Made by a program: the position numbers and the translations under genes. Positions 1-8,149 of a DNA stretch of 64,000 bases are shown here, in pieces (within the stretch, counting starts at the first letter, position 1; every line of letters begins with the position of its first letter). Below the pieces are notes generated by a model that was not told where the DNA came from, searched no databases, and saw only the letters and a program-made list of their open reading frames with translations. The stretch comes from Fundidesulfovibrio putealis DSM 16056 (GTDB lineage Bacteria > Desulfobacterota > Desulfovibrionia > Desulfovibrionales > Desulfovibrionaceae): NCBI RefSeq assembly GCF_000429325.1, contig NZ_AUBQ01000012.1, positions 224,518-288,517 of the forward strand, written 5' to 3'.

Positions 1-437
1 GGTCCGGCGAGCGATGATTTCCCGGTAAGATTGACATGGTCGGTGATGGCCAGTAACTCTCCTGGGCTGAAGAGCGGGTCCAGCGCCCCTGCGGCGTTGG
101 TGACGACGAGAATCGTTGCTCCCAGCAGGGCCGAGACGCGCACGCCAAGGCAGACCTGTGCCGGGGAGTAACCTTCATAGAGGTGAAACCGGCCCTGCCA
201 GACCAGAACGGGCAGCCCGGCCAACCGTCCGGCGAGAAGCTGCCCGGCATGCCCCTCCACTGTGGAGCGGGGAAAACCGGGTATCTCCTGGTAGGTGATG
301 GTTGCGACCGTATCCAGGGCGTGAGTCACGTCTCCGAGCCCCGTTCCGAGCACGATCGCGCTCTTCGGGGTGAAGCCGGACGGCAACCGGTCGCGTATCC
401 AGTCGACGGCGTATTGCGTCGTGATCCTGTCTTGCAT
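1..437 (-). CDS. purine nucleoside phosphorylase family, 3' part missing
   Basis: Translating the minus strand from ATG 437 gives an open frame that runs off the left edge (about 145 residues). It carries family signatures: LGTGLGDV near residue 30, then IPGFPRSTVEGHAGQ, then GRFHLYEGYSP, then VTNAAGALDP and PGELLAITDHVNLTG. These match the phosphate/ribose- and base-binding blocks of trimeric PNP (phosphorolysis of purine nucleosides in salvage). AAGG lies 9 bases before the ATG. The gene diverges from motA with only about 40 bp between. Substrate (inosine/guanosine or methylthioadenosine) cannot be decided because the C-terminal specificity residues lie outside the window. Confidence 0.9.
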   Translation of the reverse strand, partial: MQDRITTQYAVDWIRDRLPSGFTPKSAIVLGTGLGDVTHALDTVATITYQEIPGFPRSTVEGHAGQLLAGRLAGLPVLVWQGRFHLYEGYSPAQVCLGVRVSALLGATILVVTNAAGALDPLFSPGELLAITDHVNLTGKSSLAG

Positions 438-479
438 GTGCTGCGCCTTCAGAATTGCTGTTGTTTGAAGAGGTAAGCA

Positions 480-1235
480 ATGGACTTCGCGACGCTTGTC
501 GGGTTGACGACCGGCCTGGGGCTGGTTGTGGGCGCAATCCTCATGGGCGGCTCCCTGACCCAGTTCCTCGATGCCCCCAGCGCCATGATCGTGCTGGGAG
601 GCACGCTGGCGGCCATCTGCGTGAGCCATCCCGTGGAAGAGGTGATACAGGCCTTCAACGCGGGCTTCAAGATTTTCGCGTCGCGCAAGGTGGCTGCTCA
701 GGAAGTGGTCAACGTGATGGTGCGCATCGCGGAGATTTCCCGGCGCGAGGGGCTCCTGGCCCTGGAGAACATCCGCACGGACAACGCGGTGCTCAAAAAG
801 GCCTGCAAGCTCATCGCGGACAATGCCGGGCCGCAGATCATCCAGGACACCCTGCGCATCGAAATACACTCCCTGAAAAGACGCCACCAGATAGGCGAGA
901 CGGTTTTCCGCTCGCTGGGCACATTCGCTCCGGCTTTCGGGCTGATCGGCACGCTCATCGGCCTTGTGCTGATGCTGGCCCGCCTGGACAATCCCAAGAG
1001 CCTCGGGCCAGCCATGGCCGTGGCTCTTCTCACCACGTTCTACGGGGCGCTGTTGTCCAACCTGTTTTTCCTGCCCGTGGCGGGCAAGCTCCGGGCGCGC
1101 ACCCAGCAGGAGGTGCTGAACCTGGAGATCATCTTCGAGGGCGCGCGCTGCATCCTGCAGAACAACAACCCGCTGCTGGTGCGCGACAAGCTGTCCTCCT
1201 TCGTCCCGCCCAAGGAGCGCACCCTTGGCCGCTGA
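480..1235 (+). CDS. motA: flagellar motor stator protein MotA
   Basis: This 251-residue protein is a MotA/PomA-type subunit of the ion-driven stator in the inner membrane. It starts MDFATLVGLTTGLGLV (TM1), has a second hydrophobic segment around residues 33-50, a charged cytoplasmic loop with alternating K/R/E residues (about 60-150), and two C-terminal TM segments including the conserved TFAPAFGLIGTLIGLV stretch with the functional prolines. GAGG lies 7 bases before ATG 480. motB starts 11 bp before the motA stop, so the two are translationally coupled. Whether H+ or Na+ is used cannot be read reliably; the PomA-like start leaves Na+ possible. Confidence 0.95.
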   Translation: MDFATLVGLTTGLGLVVGAILMGGSLTQFLDAPSAMIVLGGTLAAICVSHPVEEVIQAFNAGFKIFASRKVAAQEVVNVMVRIAEISRREGLLALENIRTDNAVLKKACKLIADNAGPQIIQDTLRIEIHSLKRRHQIGETVFRSLGTFAPAFGLIGTLIGLVLMLARLDNPKSLGPAMAVALLTTFYGALLSNLFFLPVAGKLRARTQQEVLNLEIIFEGARCILQNNNPLLVRDKLSSFVPPKERTLGR

Positions 1236-1965
1236 ACAGGACCCGGTCGAGCTCGAACTCGACGACAACGGGGAGATGCCCCAGATATGGCAGGTGACGC
1301 TTGCGGACCTGTCCATGCTGCTCATGAGCTTTTTCATCTTTTTGTTCGCACTTTCCACAGTGCGCCCGGAAAGCGTCAACGAGACCCTGGACAGCGTCCG
1401 CCAGCGTCTGCGCGTGGAGGCTGGCCCCGCCAAGAAGACGCCCGGCGCCGACGCCATGAAGTCGAAGCTGCTTGAACAGGTGAACATGCGCGAACAACTT
1501 ATCCTGCGCCAGCGCCAAGTTCACCAGGACCTCACCGCATTTTTCAAGGGGCGCGGTGAATCCAACATCCAGACCAAACTGGACGGCCCGCGCCTGACCA
1601 TCTCCATGCCCATCGACGGCATGTTCGCCAAAACGGACGTGACGCAGCTGACGGACCTGGGCAAGCAGCGCCTTATGATCATCAAGGACTTTATAGCCAA
1701 ACACCCCGACCAGCGCGTACACATCAAGGGGTATTCGGACGACACGCCCCCCCCGCCGGATTCGCGATTCAAAAACAACTGGGAAGTGTCGTCATTACAG
1801 GCAGTTGCAGCATTGCGATTTCTTCTGTCGCAGGGGGTCCCCGCGAATCGGTTGACATCCACCGGGTTAGCTGATTTAGAACCGCTGCTCCCCAACACGA
1901 GCGACGAATACCGCGCCAAGAACAGGCGACTGGATTTTGTCATGGAAGTGCAGGTTGAGGGATGA
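1225..1965 (+). CDS. motB: flagellar motor stator protein MotB
   Basis: A 246-residue OmpA-domain stator protein starting at TTG 1225 inside the end of motA. A single TM segment follows the motif IWQVTLADLSMLLMSFF; Asp28 in it is the conserved ion-binding aspartate. A plug/linker region (about 55-125) leads into a C-terminal OmpA-like peptidoglycan-binding domain (VHIKGYSDDTPPP, VSSLQAVAALRFL, LDFVME). With MotA it makes the torque-generating channel anchored to the cell wall. The stop overlaps the ATG of the following PilZ gene (ATGA), indicating one transcript. Confidence 0.95.
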   Translation: MAAEQDPVELELDDNGEMPQIWQVTLADLSMLLMSFFIFLFALSTVRPESVNETLDSVRQRLRVEAGPAKKTPGADAMKSKLLEQVNMREQLILRQRQVHQDLTAFFKGRGESNIQTKLDGPRLTISMPIDGMFAKTDVTQLTDLGKQRLMIIKDFIAKHPDQRVHIKGYSDDTPPPPDSRFKNNWEVSSLQAVAALRFLLSQGVPANRLTSTGLADLEPLLPNTSDEYRAKNRRLDFVMEVQVEG

Positions 1966-2360
1966 ACAAGCTGTTATTCACGTACGAAGCGGACTCAGAC
2001 TTGCCGCGCCAGGCATACCGGGCTCGGGTGCCCGGTCTTCTGGGCAAGGACGTCGCCACTCAGGCGGTGTATCTTGTGCGGGACATCAGCGCGGGCGGCA
2101 TCTCCCTTGAGGACCCGGCTGGGGCTTTGAAGACCGGGGACGCTCTGAAACTGGACGTCCTCATCAAGGACCGCACCATCATCGCGGGACTGTCGGCCGA
2201 AGTGGCCAGGCATGTCGAGGCGATCACGGGCCTCAAGTTCACGGGCCTGACCCAGCACCAGGAGCAACGCCTGGACAAGCTGGTGCTCGAGATCCAGAAG
2301 CACCTCATATCCAAGTTGAAACACGGCGGGAGCCACATTGACGACGAGCAAACGACATAA
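1962..2360 (+). CDS. PilZ domain protein, probable c-di-GMP receptor
   Basis: A 132-residue single-domain protein. The two PilZ ligand motifs are visible: RxxxR as R16-QAY-R20 and DxSxxG as D41-ISAG-G46, followed by a beta-barrel-like stretch and a C-terminal amphipathic helix (residues 100-125). PilZ proteins bind cyclic di-GMP; those encoded with motAB commonly act as flagellar brakes. Here the ATG overlaps the motB stop by 4 bp and the next gene starts inside it, so it is in the same operon. Acting on the MotAB motor is an inference from position only; an effect on the downstream carboxylase cannot be excluded. Confidence 0.85.
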   Translation: MNKLLFTYEADSDLPRQAYRARVPGLLGKDVATQAVYLVRDISAGGISLEDPAGALKTGDALKLDVLIKDRTIIAGLSAEVARHVEAITGLKFTGLTQHQEQRLDKLVLEIQKHLISKLKHGGSHIDDEQTT

Positions 2361-3750
2361 CGTATTGGTTGCGAACCGTGGCGAGATAGCCATGCGCATC
2401 ATCCAGGCCTGCCGTAAGCTGGGCCTGGATTTTGTTTGCGTCTACACGCGCGAGGACGAAGCCTCCGGGCACCTGGCCCTGGCGCGCGAACTCGGCGGCA
2501 AGACGCTGCGCATCAGCTCCTACCACGACGCCAACGAGATCATGTCTGCGGCCGACCACGCCGGAGCCACGGCGGTCCACCCCGGATACGGCTATTTCGC
2601 CGAGGACTACCGCTTCGCGCGGCGCGTGAGCGAACGCACCCGCCCCATGGTCTGGATCGGACCCAGCTGGCAGGTCATCCGCACCCTGGGCGACAAGATC
2701 AACACCAAGCGTCTGGCCCGCTCCCTGGGCGTACCCACCGTGCCCGGTTCGGACCGGCCGGTCTATGACGAGCTGGAAGCCGAGGAGATCGCCGATTCCC
2801 TGTTCCGCTTCCAGGCCGAACAGGGAATCGACAGCGCCCGCGTGCTGGTGAAGGCATCTGCGGGCGGCGGCGGCATGGGCATCGAAGAGGTCATGAACCT
2901 GGACCACTTCAAGACCGTGTACCGGCGCATCAGGAACTACTCCAAGCGTCAGTTCCACGACGAGGGCGTGCTCATCGAACAGCGCATCCTCAACTTCAAC
3001 CACCTGGAAGTGCAGATCGCCGCCGACCGTCACGGCTCCATAGCCCACTTCGGCACGCGCAACTGCACCATCCAGTCCACGGGCCGCCAGAAACGCGTGG
3101 AGATCGCCCCCGGATTCGCCCCGGACCAGATCAGGTACTCCTTTGACGCCGCCAAGGTCATCACGGACATCACCGGCTACTCCCTGGCCATCGCCAAGGA
3201 GGTCGGCTACGACAACGTGGGCACCTGGGAATGGATCGTCACCCCGGCGGGCCAGCCCTTCCTCATGGAAGTGAACACCCGCATCCAGGTGGAGAACGGT
3301 GTGTCCGCCGCCATCGCGCGCCTCAAGGGCGAGGCCGGCGTGGACATCATCAAGGAGCAGATCCGCATGGGCCTGGGCGAGCCCATGGGCTTCACCCAGG
3401 ACGACATCACCTTCGAGGGCATCGGCATCGAATACCGCATCATCGCCGAGGACCCCGCCAACCGGTTCACCCCCTGGGTGGGTCGCATCGACCGCTTCAA
3501 TCCGCCGCAGGTCCCCTGGGCGTCGCTGCACTCGCAGATTCCCCAGGACAAACCGTACGACATCCCCACGGAGTTCGACCCGAACCTGGCCCTGGGCATC
3601 ATCTGGGGCAAGGACCTGGCCGAGGCCAAGGCGCGCGGCGTGGAGTACCTGGACAAGCTGGTGCTGGAAGGCCAGGACCAGGAAGGCAATCCCATGAAGT
3701 CCAACATCGCGTTTCTGCGCGAAAAGACCGCGGACATCCTGGTTTTCTAA
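2338..3750 (+). CDS. biotin carboxylase subunit (ATP-grasp)
   Basis: A 470-residue protein with the biotin carboxylase order of domains: N-terminal NRGEIAMRIIQACRKLG, HPGYGYFAED, glycine-rich ATP loop KASAGGGGMG (K172-G181) and the catalytic EVNTRIQVE block (E311-E319, with N313 and R315). It would carboxylate biotin on a carrier using ATP and bicarbonate. Start is TTG 2338, overlapping the PilZ gene by 23 bp. The residues after QVE are N-G-V-S-A instead of the usual H-x-V-T-E, which is unusual. Fused carboxyltransferase and biotinyl-type genes follow, so acetyl-CoA carboxylase is the simplest reading; another acyl-CoA carboxylase is possible. Confidence 0.88.
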   Translation: MTTSKRHNVLVANRGEIAMRIIQACRKLGLDFVCVYTREDEASGHLALARELGGKTLRISSYHDANEIMSAADHAGATAVHPGYGYFAEDYRFARRVSERTRPMVWIGPSWQVIRTLGDKINTKRLARSLGVPTVPGSDRPVYDELEAEEIADSLFRFQAEQGIDSARVLVKASAGGGGMGIEEVMNLDHFKTVYRRIRNYSKRQFHDEGVLIEQRILNFNHLEVQIAADRHGSIAHFGTRNCTIQSTGRQKRVEIAPGFAPDQIRYSFDAAKVITDITGYSLAIAKEVGYDNVGTWEWIVTPAGQPFLMEVNTRIQVENGVSAAIARLKGEAGVDIIKEQIRMGLGEPMGFTQDDITFEGIGIEYRIIAEDPANRFTPWVGRIDRFNPPQVPWASLHSQIPQDKPYDIPTEFDPNLALGIIWGKDLAEAKARGVEYLDKLVLEGQDQEGNPMKSNIAFLREKTADILVF

Positions 3751-3783
3751 CCGGACGCCCGACACGCGAAGCCAACCACCCCT

Positions 3784-6033
3784 ATGGATATAGAAAAAAG
3801 CATTCAGGAGCTGGCCGACAGGCTCCAGTACATCCAGGACATCTTCGGCGCCAGCAAGCACGAGGACGTGGCCCTGCTCTCCTCCAAGCTGGCAGAATTC
3901 CGCGCGCGCGAAACCGGCGCGGGCATGGCCGACAAGGTGAAGATGCTCTCCCAGTTGGAGGACCTCTTCGTGTTCGTGGAGAAGAAGCTCGACCCCGAGC
4001 TCACCCCCATGGACAAGGTGCGCATCGTCCGCCACCCGCAGCGCATCACGCTCAAGGACATTCTGGAGTTCTGCTACGACAACTACACCGAGATCGGCGG
4101 GCAGGACGAGTACTCCATCGACCCCTCCATGCTGATCGCGCGCGCCTACATCACCCGCAGGCAGGGCGACAAGGTCCACAACCAGCCCGTGATGGTCATC
4201 GGCCAGGAAAAGGGCCACGGGCAGGAGTTCCGCAACGGCGGCTCCGTGAAGCCCTGGGGCAACGCCAAGGCCCTTCAGTACATGAAGGTCGCCGAAACCG
4301 AGAACATCCCCATCCACACCTACGTGTTCACGCCCGGCGCGTTCCCCGTGGAGGACTACCCCGGCGCGGCCCAGCAGATCGCACGCAACCTCTACGAGAT
4401 GGCAGCGCTACGCGTCCCCGTGATCGCCTGCTTCTCCGAGGGCGGCTCCGGCGGCGCAGAAGCCATCGCCCTGGCCGACACGCGCCTCATGCTGTCGCAC
4501 GGCTACTACTCGGTCATCTCCCCCGAGGGAGCGGGCGCCATCGAATCGGGCATCCGCCAGGGCCAGCGCGCCCCGGCCGAGCTTATCGACGCCTGCGCCA
4601 CGCGCCTCAAGATCACCGCCGAGGACAACCTGCGCATGGGCTACATCGACCGCGTGGTGCAGGAGCCGCCCCTGGGCGCACGCCCCTACCACTACGATTT
4701 CTTCAAACGCCTGCGCCAGGAAATGATGATGGCCACCGACGAGGCCATGCTCTCCGTGAAGGGCATGAACTTCATCCGCGCCAAGGCCATCAAGCGCCGC
4801 AAGCAGGCCGCCCTGGCCGACGCCGAGTCCTTCTTCGTGCGCTGGTCCCTGGATGAGCGCGCCGCCGACCGGCTGGTGTGGAAGCGCTACAGCAAGTTTC
4901 GCAACATGGCCAAGAACGCCTGCGTGGACAAGACGCCTGCCTCGCGCCGCATGGCCGACTCGCTCCAGCAGATGTCCTGGTCCACCTACTCCTACCTGCG
5001 TTACGAGTTCCTGCGCACCTACGGCCAGAAGGTGAAGCACCTGATGGAAGAGGCCGAGGCCGAAGTGCGCGTGGTGGCCGAGAGGGTGCTGCGCCCCTTC
5101 AAGCGCTCCGGCGCCAAGAAGGTGGACACCCAGACCATCCAGAAGCTCACAGAACTCTCCTGCGCCGAGGACGGCATCTGCCTGGACGGCGAAGGCGAGA
5201 GCTTCTACCTGAGCCCCAAGGGCCGCGAGGACAAGTCCGTCACCTGCCCCAACGCCGCCACCCACGGCTGCCTGGATCTCTGGGCACCGGACCTGTTCGG
5301 CGACTTCGCTGGCGTCTGCCAGTACTGCGGGCACCACTTCCCCATGGAGTACCAGTGGTTCATGCACAACGTGCTGGACAAGAACTCCGTGATGGAGTTC
5401 GCCCAGGATGTGGAAGCGGGCAACCCCCTGGACTACCCCGGCTTCGACCAGAAGCTTGAGGAAGCCAAGAAGAAAAACAAGCTGAAAAGCTCCTGCGTCA
5501 CCTTCGAGACCTCCATCGAGGGCATCAAGGTCGTGGTGGGCATGCTGGTGGCTCCCTTCCGGGGCGGCACCGTAGGCGCGGCCGAGGGCGAGAAGTTCAT
5601 CCGCGCCCTGTCCCGCGCCCGCAAGAAGCACTATCCATTCCTGGCCTACGTGCACGGCACGGCGGGCATCCGCATCCAGGAGGGCACCAACGGCGTCATC
5701 CAGATGCCGCGCGCCACCATGGCCGTGCGCCGCTACATCGAAGCGGGCGGGCTGTACCTGGTGCTCTACGACACCAATTCCTACGCGGGTCCCGTGGCCA
5801 GCTTCCTGGGCTGTTCGCCCTATCAGTTCTCCGTGCGCTCGGCCAACATCGGCTTCGCCGGCCCCGGCGTCATCAAGGAGACCACCGGCACGGACATCCC
5901 CCCGGACTACCACATGGCCTACAACGCCCTGGCGCGCGGCCATATCCAGGGTATCTGGGACCGCCGCGAGATCAGAAACAACTTGGTGCAGGCCTTCCAG
6001 ATCATCGGCGGCCGCAACCTCTACTACCGCTAA
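3784..6033 (+). CDS. fused acetyl-CoA carboxylase carboxyltransferase (AccA-AccD order)
   Basis: 749 residues joining both carboxyltransferase halves. The N-terminal part (about 1-330) is AccA-like (VRIVRHPQR, GQEKGHG, CFSEGGSGGAEAIALAD, SVISPEGAGAIESG). The C-terminal part is AccD-like, with a zinc ribbon made by C488, C496, C512 and C515, then the crotonase-fold core (GGTVGAAEGEKFIRAL, YVHGTAGIRIQEG, SANIGFAGPGVI). Usual bacteria encode accA and accD separately, so the fusion, and its alpha-before-beta order, is notable but known in related taxa. It would transfer CO2 from carboxybiotin to acetyl-CoA. It lies 33 bp after the biotin carboxylase and 10 bp before the biotinyl-domain gene. Confidence 0.88.
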   Translation: MDIEKSIQELADRLQYIQDIFGASKHEDVALLSSKLAEFRARETGAGMADKVKMLSQLEDLFVFVEKKLDPELTPMDKVRIVRHPQRITLKDILEFCYDNYTEIGGQDEYSIDPSMLIARAYITRRQGDKVHNQPVMVIGQEKGHGQEFRNGGSVKPWGNAKALQYMKVAETENIPIHTYVFTPGAFPVEDYPGAAQQIARNLYEMAALRVPVIACFSEGGSGGAEAIALADTRLMLSHGYYSVISPEGAGAIESGIRQGQRAPAELIDACATRLKITAEDNLRMGYIDRVVQEPPLGARPYHYDFFKRLRQEMMMATDEAMLSVKGMNFIRAKAIKRRKQAALADAESFFVRWSLDERAADRLVWKRYSKFRNMAKNACVDKTPASRRMADSLQQMSWSTYSYLRYEFLRTYGQKVKHLMEEAEAEVRVVAERVLRPFKRSGAKKVDTQTIQKLTELSCAEDGICLDGEGESFYLSPKGREDKSVTCPNAATHGCLDLWAPDLFGDFAGVCQYCGHHFPMEYQWFMHNVLDKNSVMEFAQDVEAGNPLDYPGFDQKLEEAKKKNKLKSSCVTFETSIEGIKVVVGMLVAPFRGGTVGAAEGEKFIRALSRARKKHYPFLAYVHGTAGIRIQEGTNGVIQMPRATMAVRRYIEAGGLYLVLYDTNSYAGPVASFLGCSPYQFSVRSANIGFAGPGVIKETTGTDIPPDYHMAYNALARGHIQGIWDRREIRNNLVQAFQIIGGRNLYYR

Positions 6034-6043
6034 GGGGTCAGCC

Positions 6044-6694
6044 GTGCAGGACGTGAAAGCCATACTCGAACAGATCAAGGCCTCCCCCTATGAGGAGGTC
6101 GAGGTGCTCGCCCCGCATTGCGGAGTGGTGGAATTCAAGGTTTCAGGCGAGGGAACAAAAGTGCTCGCCCCCAGCGGAACCTGGAAGGAAAAGCCCGGCA
6201 CGCTCCTGGCCACCCTGGAGCGCGAACGCAACCCCCGCCCCATCACCTGCGGCCGCAAGGGCGTGGTGCAGAAGGTGCATGCCCACCTGAACGGCAAGTT
6301 CGTCGAAGCCGGGACCCCGCTCATGGTGCTCAGGCACTTTTTCACCAAGGACGAGGTCACCCAGCAGATACTGAAGAAGGTGCTGTTCCTCTTCCCCGCC
6401 CCGGAGCGCGCCAAGTACTACTTCACCCCGGAGACCGACAAGAAGGTGAAAGTTTCCGGCTGCCAGTCCGTCAAGATCAAGGACGGCATGGAGCTGTTCA
6501 TCGTCTCGCGCATGAAGCGCGAAAAGCCCCTGACCTACATGGGGCCTGAAGGCATCATCTACGCGGTCTACTTCTCCCACGACATGAACGTGGACGCCGG
6601 ACAGCCGCTCATCAGCGTCTGCCCGGAAAGCCAGATGGGCGTCATCCGCGACGTGGTCAACAGGGTGCAGTCCGACTGGGAAGAGCGCGACTAA
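6044..6694 (+). CDS. tandem biotinyl/lipoyl-like domain protein, presumed carboxylase carrier
   Basis: 216 residues from GTG 6044. Two repeats of the biotinyl-domain second half can be seen: GVVQKVHAHLNGKFVEAGTPL (residues 73-93, cited in part) and GIIYAVYFSHDMNVDAGQPL (170-189). At the place of the usual E-A-M-K-M hairpin the first repeat reads L-E-R-E-R, with no lysine, while the second reads S-R-M157-K158-R, so only K158 could carry biotin. Position directly after the carboxyltransferase suggests it is the carrier subunit (BCCP). The sequence is far from standard BCCP, so the role is inferred. No gene follows for 430 bp. Confidence 0.65.
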   Translation: MQDVKAILEQIKASPYEEVEVLAPHCGVVEFKVSGEGTKVLAPSGTWKEKPGTLLATLERERNPRPITCGRKGVVQKVHAHLNGKFVEAGTPLMVLRHFFTKDEVTQQILKKVLFLFPAPERAKYYFTPETDKKVKVSGCQSVKIKDGMELFIVSRMKREKPLTYMGPEGIIYAVYFSHDMNVDAGQPLISVCPESQMGVIRDVVNRVQSDWEERD

Positions 6695-6750
6695 CGCAAG
6701 ATATCACTGGTTCTCCGCGTCGTGCAGAATTAAGGCGAAGAGAAGGCGAA

Positions 6751-6791
6751 GATGCCTCCGGCGGCCAAAGGGCTTCGCCCTCTGGACACCC
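6751..6791 (+). repeat. dispersed intergenic hairpin repeat, copy A
   Basis: The stretch begins GATGCCTCCGGCGGCCA, then a hairpin AGGGC-TTC-GCCCT, then CTGGACACCC. The same head and tail with different stem sequences occur at 12811-12871 (reverse strand), 26925-26969 and 54198-54234 (reverse). It lies just after the carboxylase operon. Confidence 0.6.
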
Positions 6792-6998
6792 TCTCAGCTT
6801 CGCGTAGTGTCAGGCTAGTTCAGTCGTATTTCGATGACCAGGAAGCGCGCAAAGCCGCGCTTCCTGGTTTGAATTCCTGGAATCGCCGTCTTCGGCGATG
6901 GCTGGCCGCCGGAATAAGCCGCTTTGGGCGTTCCCGGCGGATACCCCGCTTCACCGCCCCGCCGCAATCCGCCCGCGCACGACGCGAAGCGGAAAGCC

Positions 6999-7110
6999 GG
7001 GTCCAGGGGAGGCATCTCTCCTGGCGGGTCAAGGGCAGAGCCCTTGCGGGTGCAGGGCGGAGCCCTGCCGGGTTCGGGCAGAGCCCGACGGGTCCAGGGC
7101 AGAGCCCTGG
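6999..7110 (+). repeat. five tandem GGGT-hairpin units before a small gene
   Basis: Five consecutive units each begin with GGGT and hold a short palindrome: 6999-7025 (CCAGGGGAG/CTCTCCTGG), 7026-7047 (AAGGGCAGAGCCCTT), 7048-7069 (GCAGGGCGGAGCCCTGC), 7070-7089 (TCGGGCAGAGCCCGA) and 7090-7110 (CCAGGGCAGAGCCCTGG). The last unit ends one base before the AAAGGAG ribosome site of the gene at 7125. A matching block stands in front of the gene at 12381. The stretch 6792-6998 has no supported gene. Confidence 0.7.
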
Positions 7111-7124
7111 AAAGGAGAGTCTCC

Positions 7125-7472
7125 ATGGGCAAGCTCTTGCAGGTGCGCGTCAGCGCCACCACGCTTGATCCCGGCAAAGTCGACTCGACCTGGCCCATTT
7201 TGAGCCATTTGGCCTACCCCCCCGGGCACGACTACGCCCCGGCAAAACGCGGAGTGCTCGAGCTTATCGACACGTTGCGCGCGCGCCTTACTGCCGGGGA
7301 AATCCCGCAGGGCGTGGCCGACAAGCTGAAGCCCTGGCTGGAGAAGGCGGAGCTGCTGTCGCACCAGCTCGAGGACGCCCTCGCCTCCTGGCAGGCGGAG
7401 AAGGCGCAGCAGCTTACGGAAAAAATCGAGGACGCCCTGGACGAGCTTGAAGACAGGGCCGGATACCGGTAG
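7125..7472 (+). CDS. conserved small protein of unknown function
   Basis: 115 residues. ATG 7125 is chosen because AAAGGAG lies 7 bases upstream and the upstream extension of the frame is repeat sequence. No signal peptide or membrane segment. The N-terminal half (MGKLLQVRVSATT, then a proline-rich stretch) precedes two amphipathic helices rich in L/E/K (residues 45-110, LRARLTAGEIPQGVADKLK and later EKIEDALDELED), which look like a helical hairpin or coiled coil. Not recognised. It sits alone between a hairpin-repeat leader and ssb. Confidence 0.75.
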   Translation: MGKLLQVRVSATTLDPGKVDSTWPILSHLAYPPGHDYAPAKRGVLELIDTLRARLTAGEIPQGVADKLKPWLEKAELLSHQLEDALASWQAEKAQQLTEKIEDALDELEDRAGYR

Positions 7473-7564
7473 AGATTCGAGACGCAAATACCGATTGCAC
7501 AGCATGCGCGCTCCGGGTTGCAGAGGCCCAGGAACGCGAGACGAAAAATATCTGGAGGTTCGGC

Positions 7565-8083
7565 ATGGCGGGCAGCATCAATAAAGTCATTCTCATCGGC
7601 AGGTTGGGTCAAGACCCCAAGCTGACCTATCTTCCCTCCGGCGCGCCCGTTGCGGAGTTCACTCTGGCCACGGACGAGTCCTTCAAGAACCGCGAGGGCC
7701 AGAAGGAAGAGCGCACTGAATGGCACCGCATCAAGGTGTTCAACAAGGCCGCCGAGTTCTGCTCGAACTACCTGTCCAAGGGCCGTCTGGTGTACATTGA
7801 AGGCAGCATCCGCACCCGCACCTGGGACGACCAGCAGGGCCAGAAACGCTACATTACCGAAATCGTGGTCTCCGGCCCGCAGCACACGGTACAGTTCATG
7901 GATTCCAAGGGCGGCGGCGTGGAAGCGGCTCCCGGCAACTACGGCGGCGACCAGCGCCGCCCGGCCCCGGCCCAGCAGCAACAGCCGCGCCAGCAGAACA
8001 ACCGCCCGCAGCAGTCCTACGATGACAACCAGGGACCGGCCTTCCCGTCCGAAGCCTCCGGCATGGACGACGTGCCTTTCTAG
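7565..8083 (+). CDS. ssb: single-stranded DNA-binding protein
   Basis: 172 residues. An N-terminal OB fold (INKVILIGRLGQDPKL, EFTLATDESFKN, EWHRIKVFNKAAEF, LVYIEGSIRTRTW) of about 110 residues is followed by a Gln/Pro/Asn-rich flexible tail and the acidic tip MDDVPF, which recruits replication and repair partners. It coats ssDNA as a tetramer in replication, repair and recombination. GGAGG lies 8 bases before ATG 7565. A strong terminator follows at 8114. Confidence 0.97.
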   Translation: MAGSINKVILIGRLGQDPKLTYLPSGAPVAEFTLATDESFKNREGQKEERTEWHRIKVFNKAAEFCSNYLSKGRLVYIEGSIRTRTWDDQQGQKRYITEIVVSGPQHTVQFMDSKGGGVEAAPGNYGGDQRRPAPAQQQQPRQQNNRPQQSYDDNQGPAFPSEASGMDDVPF

Positions 8084-8113
8084 AAAACATCTCTAGAGAA
8101 TCTGGCCAGATAA

Positions 8114-8149
8114 AGCCCGGCATGCGCACAGCATGCTGGGCTTTTTTTC
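8114..8149 (+). terminator. rho-independent terminator of ssb
   Basis: AGCCCGGCATGC pairs with GCATGCTGGGCT (one G-T pair) around a 5-base loop and is followed by TTTTTT. Confidence 0.9.

Noticed and set aside
2305..4317. Minus-strand 670-codon frame opposite the carboxylase genes
   Set aside because: Antisense shadow of two well-supported genes; H/G/D/V/L-biased, no motif.
4408..6078. Minus-strand 556-codon frame opposite the carboxyltransferase
   Set aside because: Shadow frame with biased composition and no family match.
6999..7110. Tandem units considered as a CRISPR array
   Set aside because: Units are directly adjacent 20-27 base palindromes with no unique spacers and no cas genes nearby.
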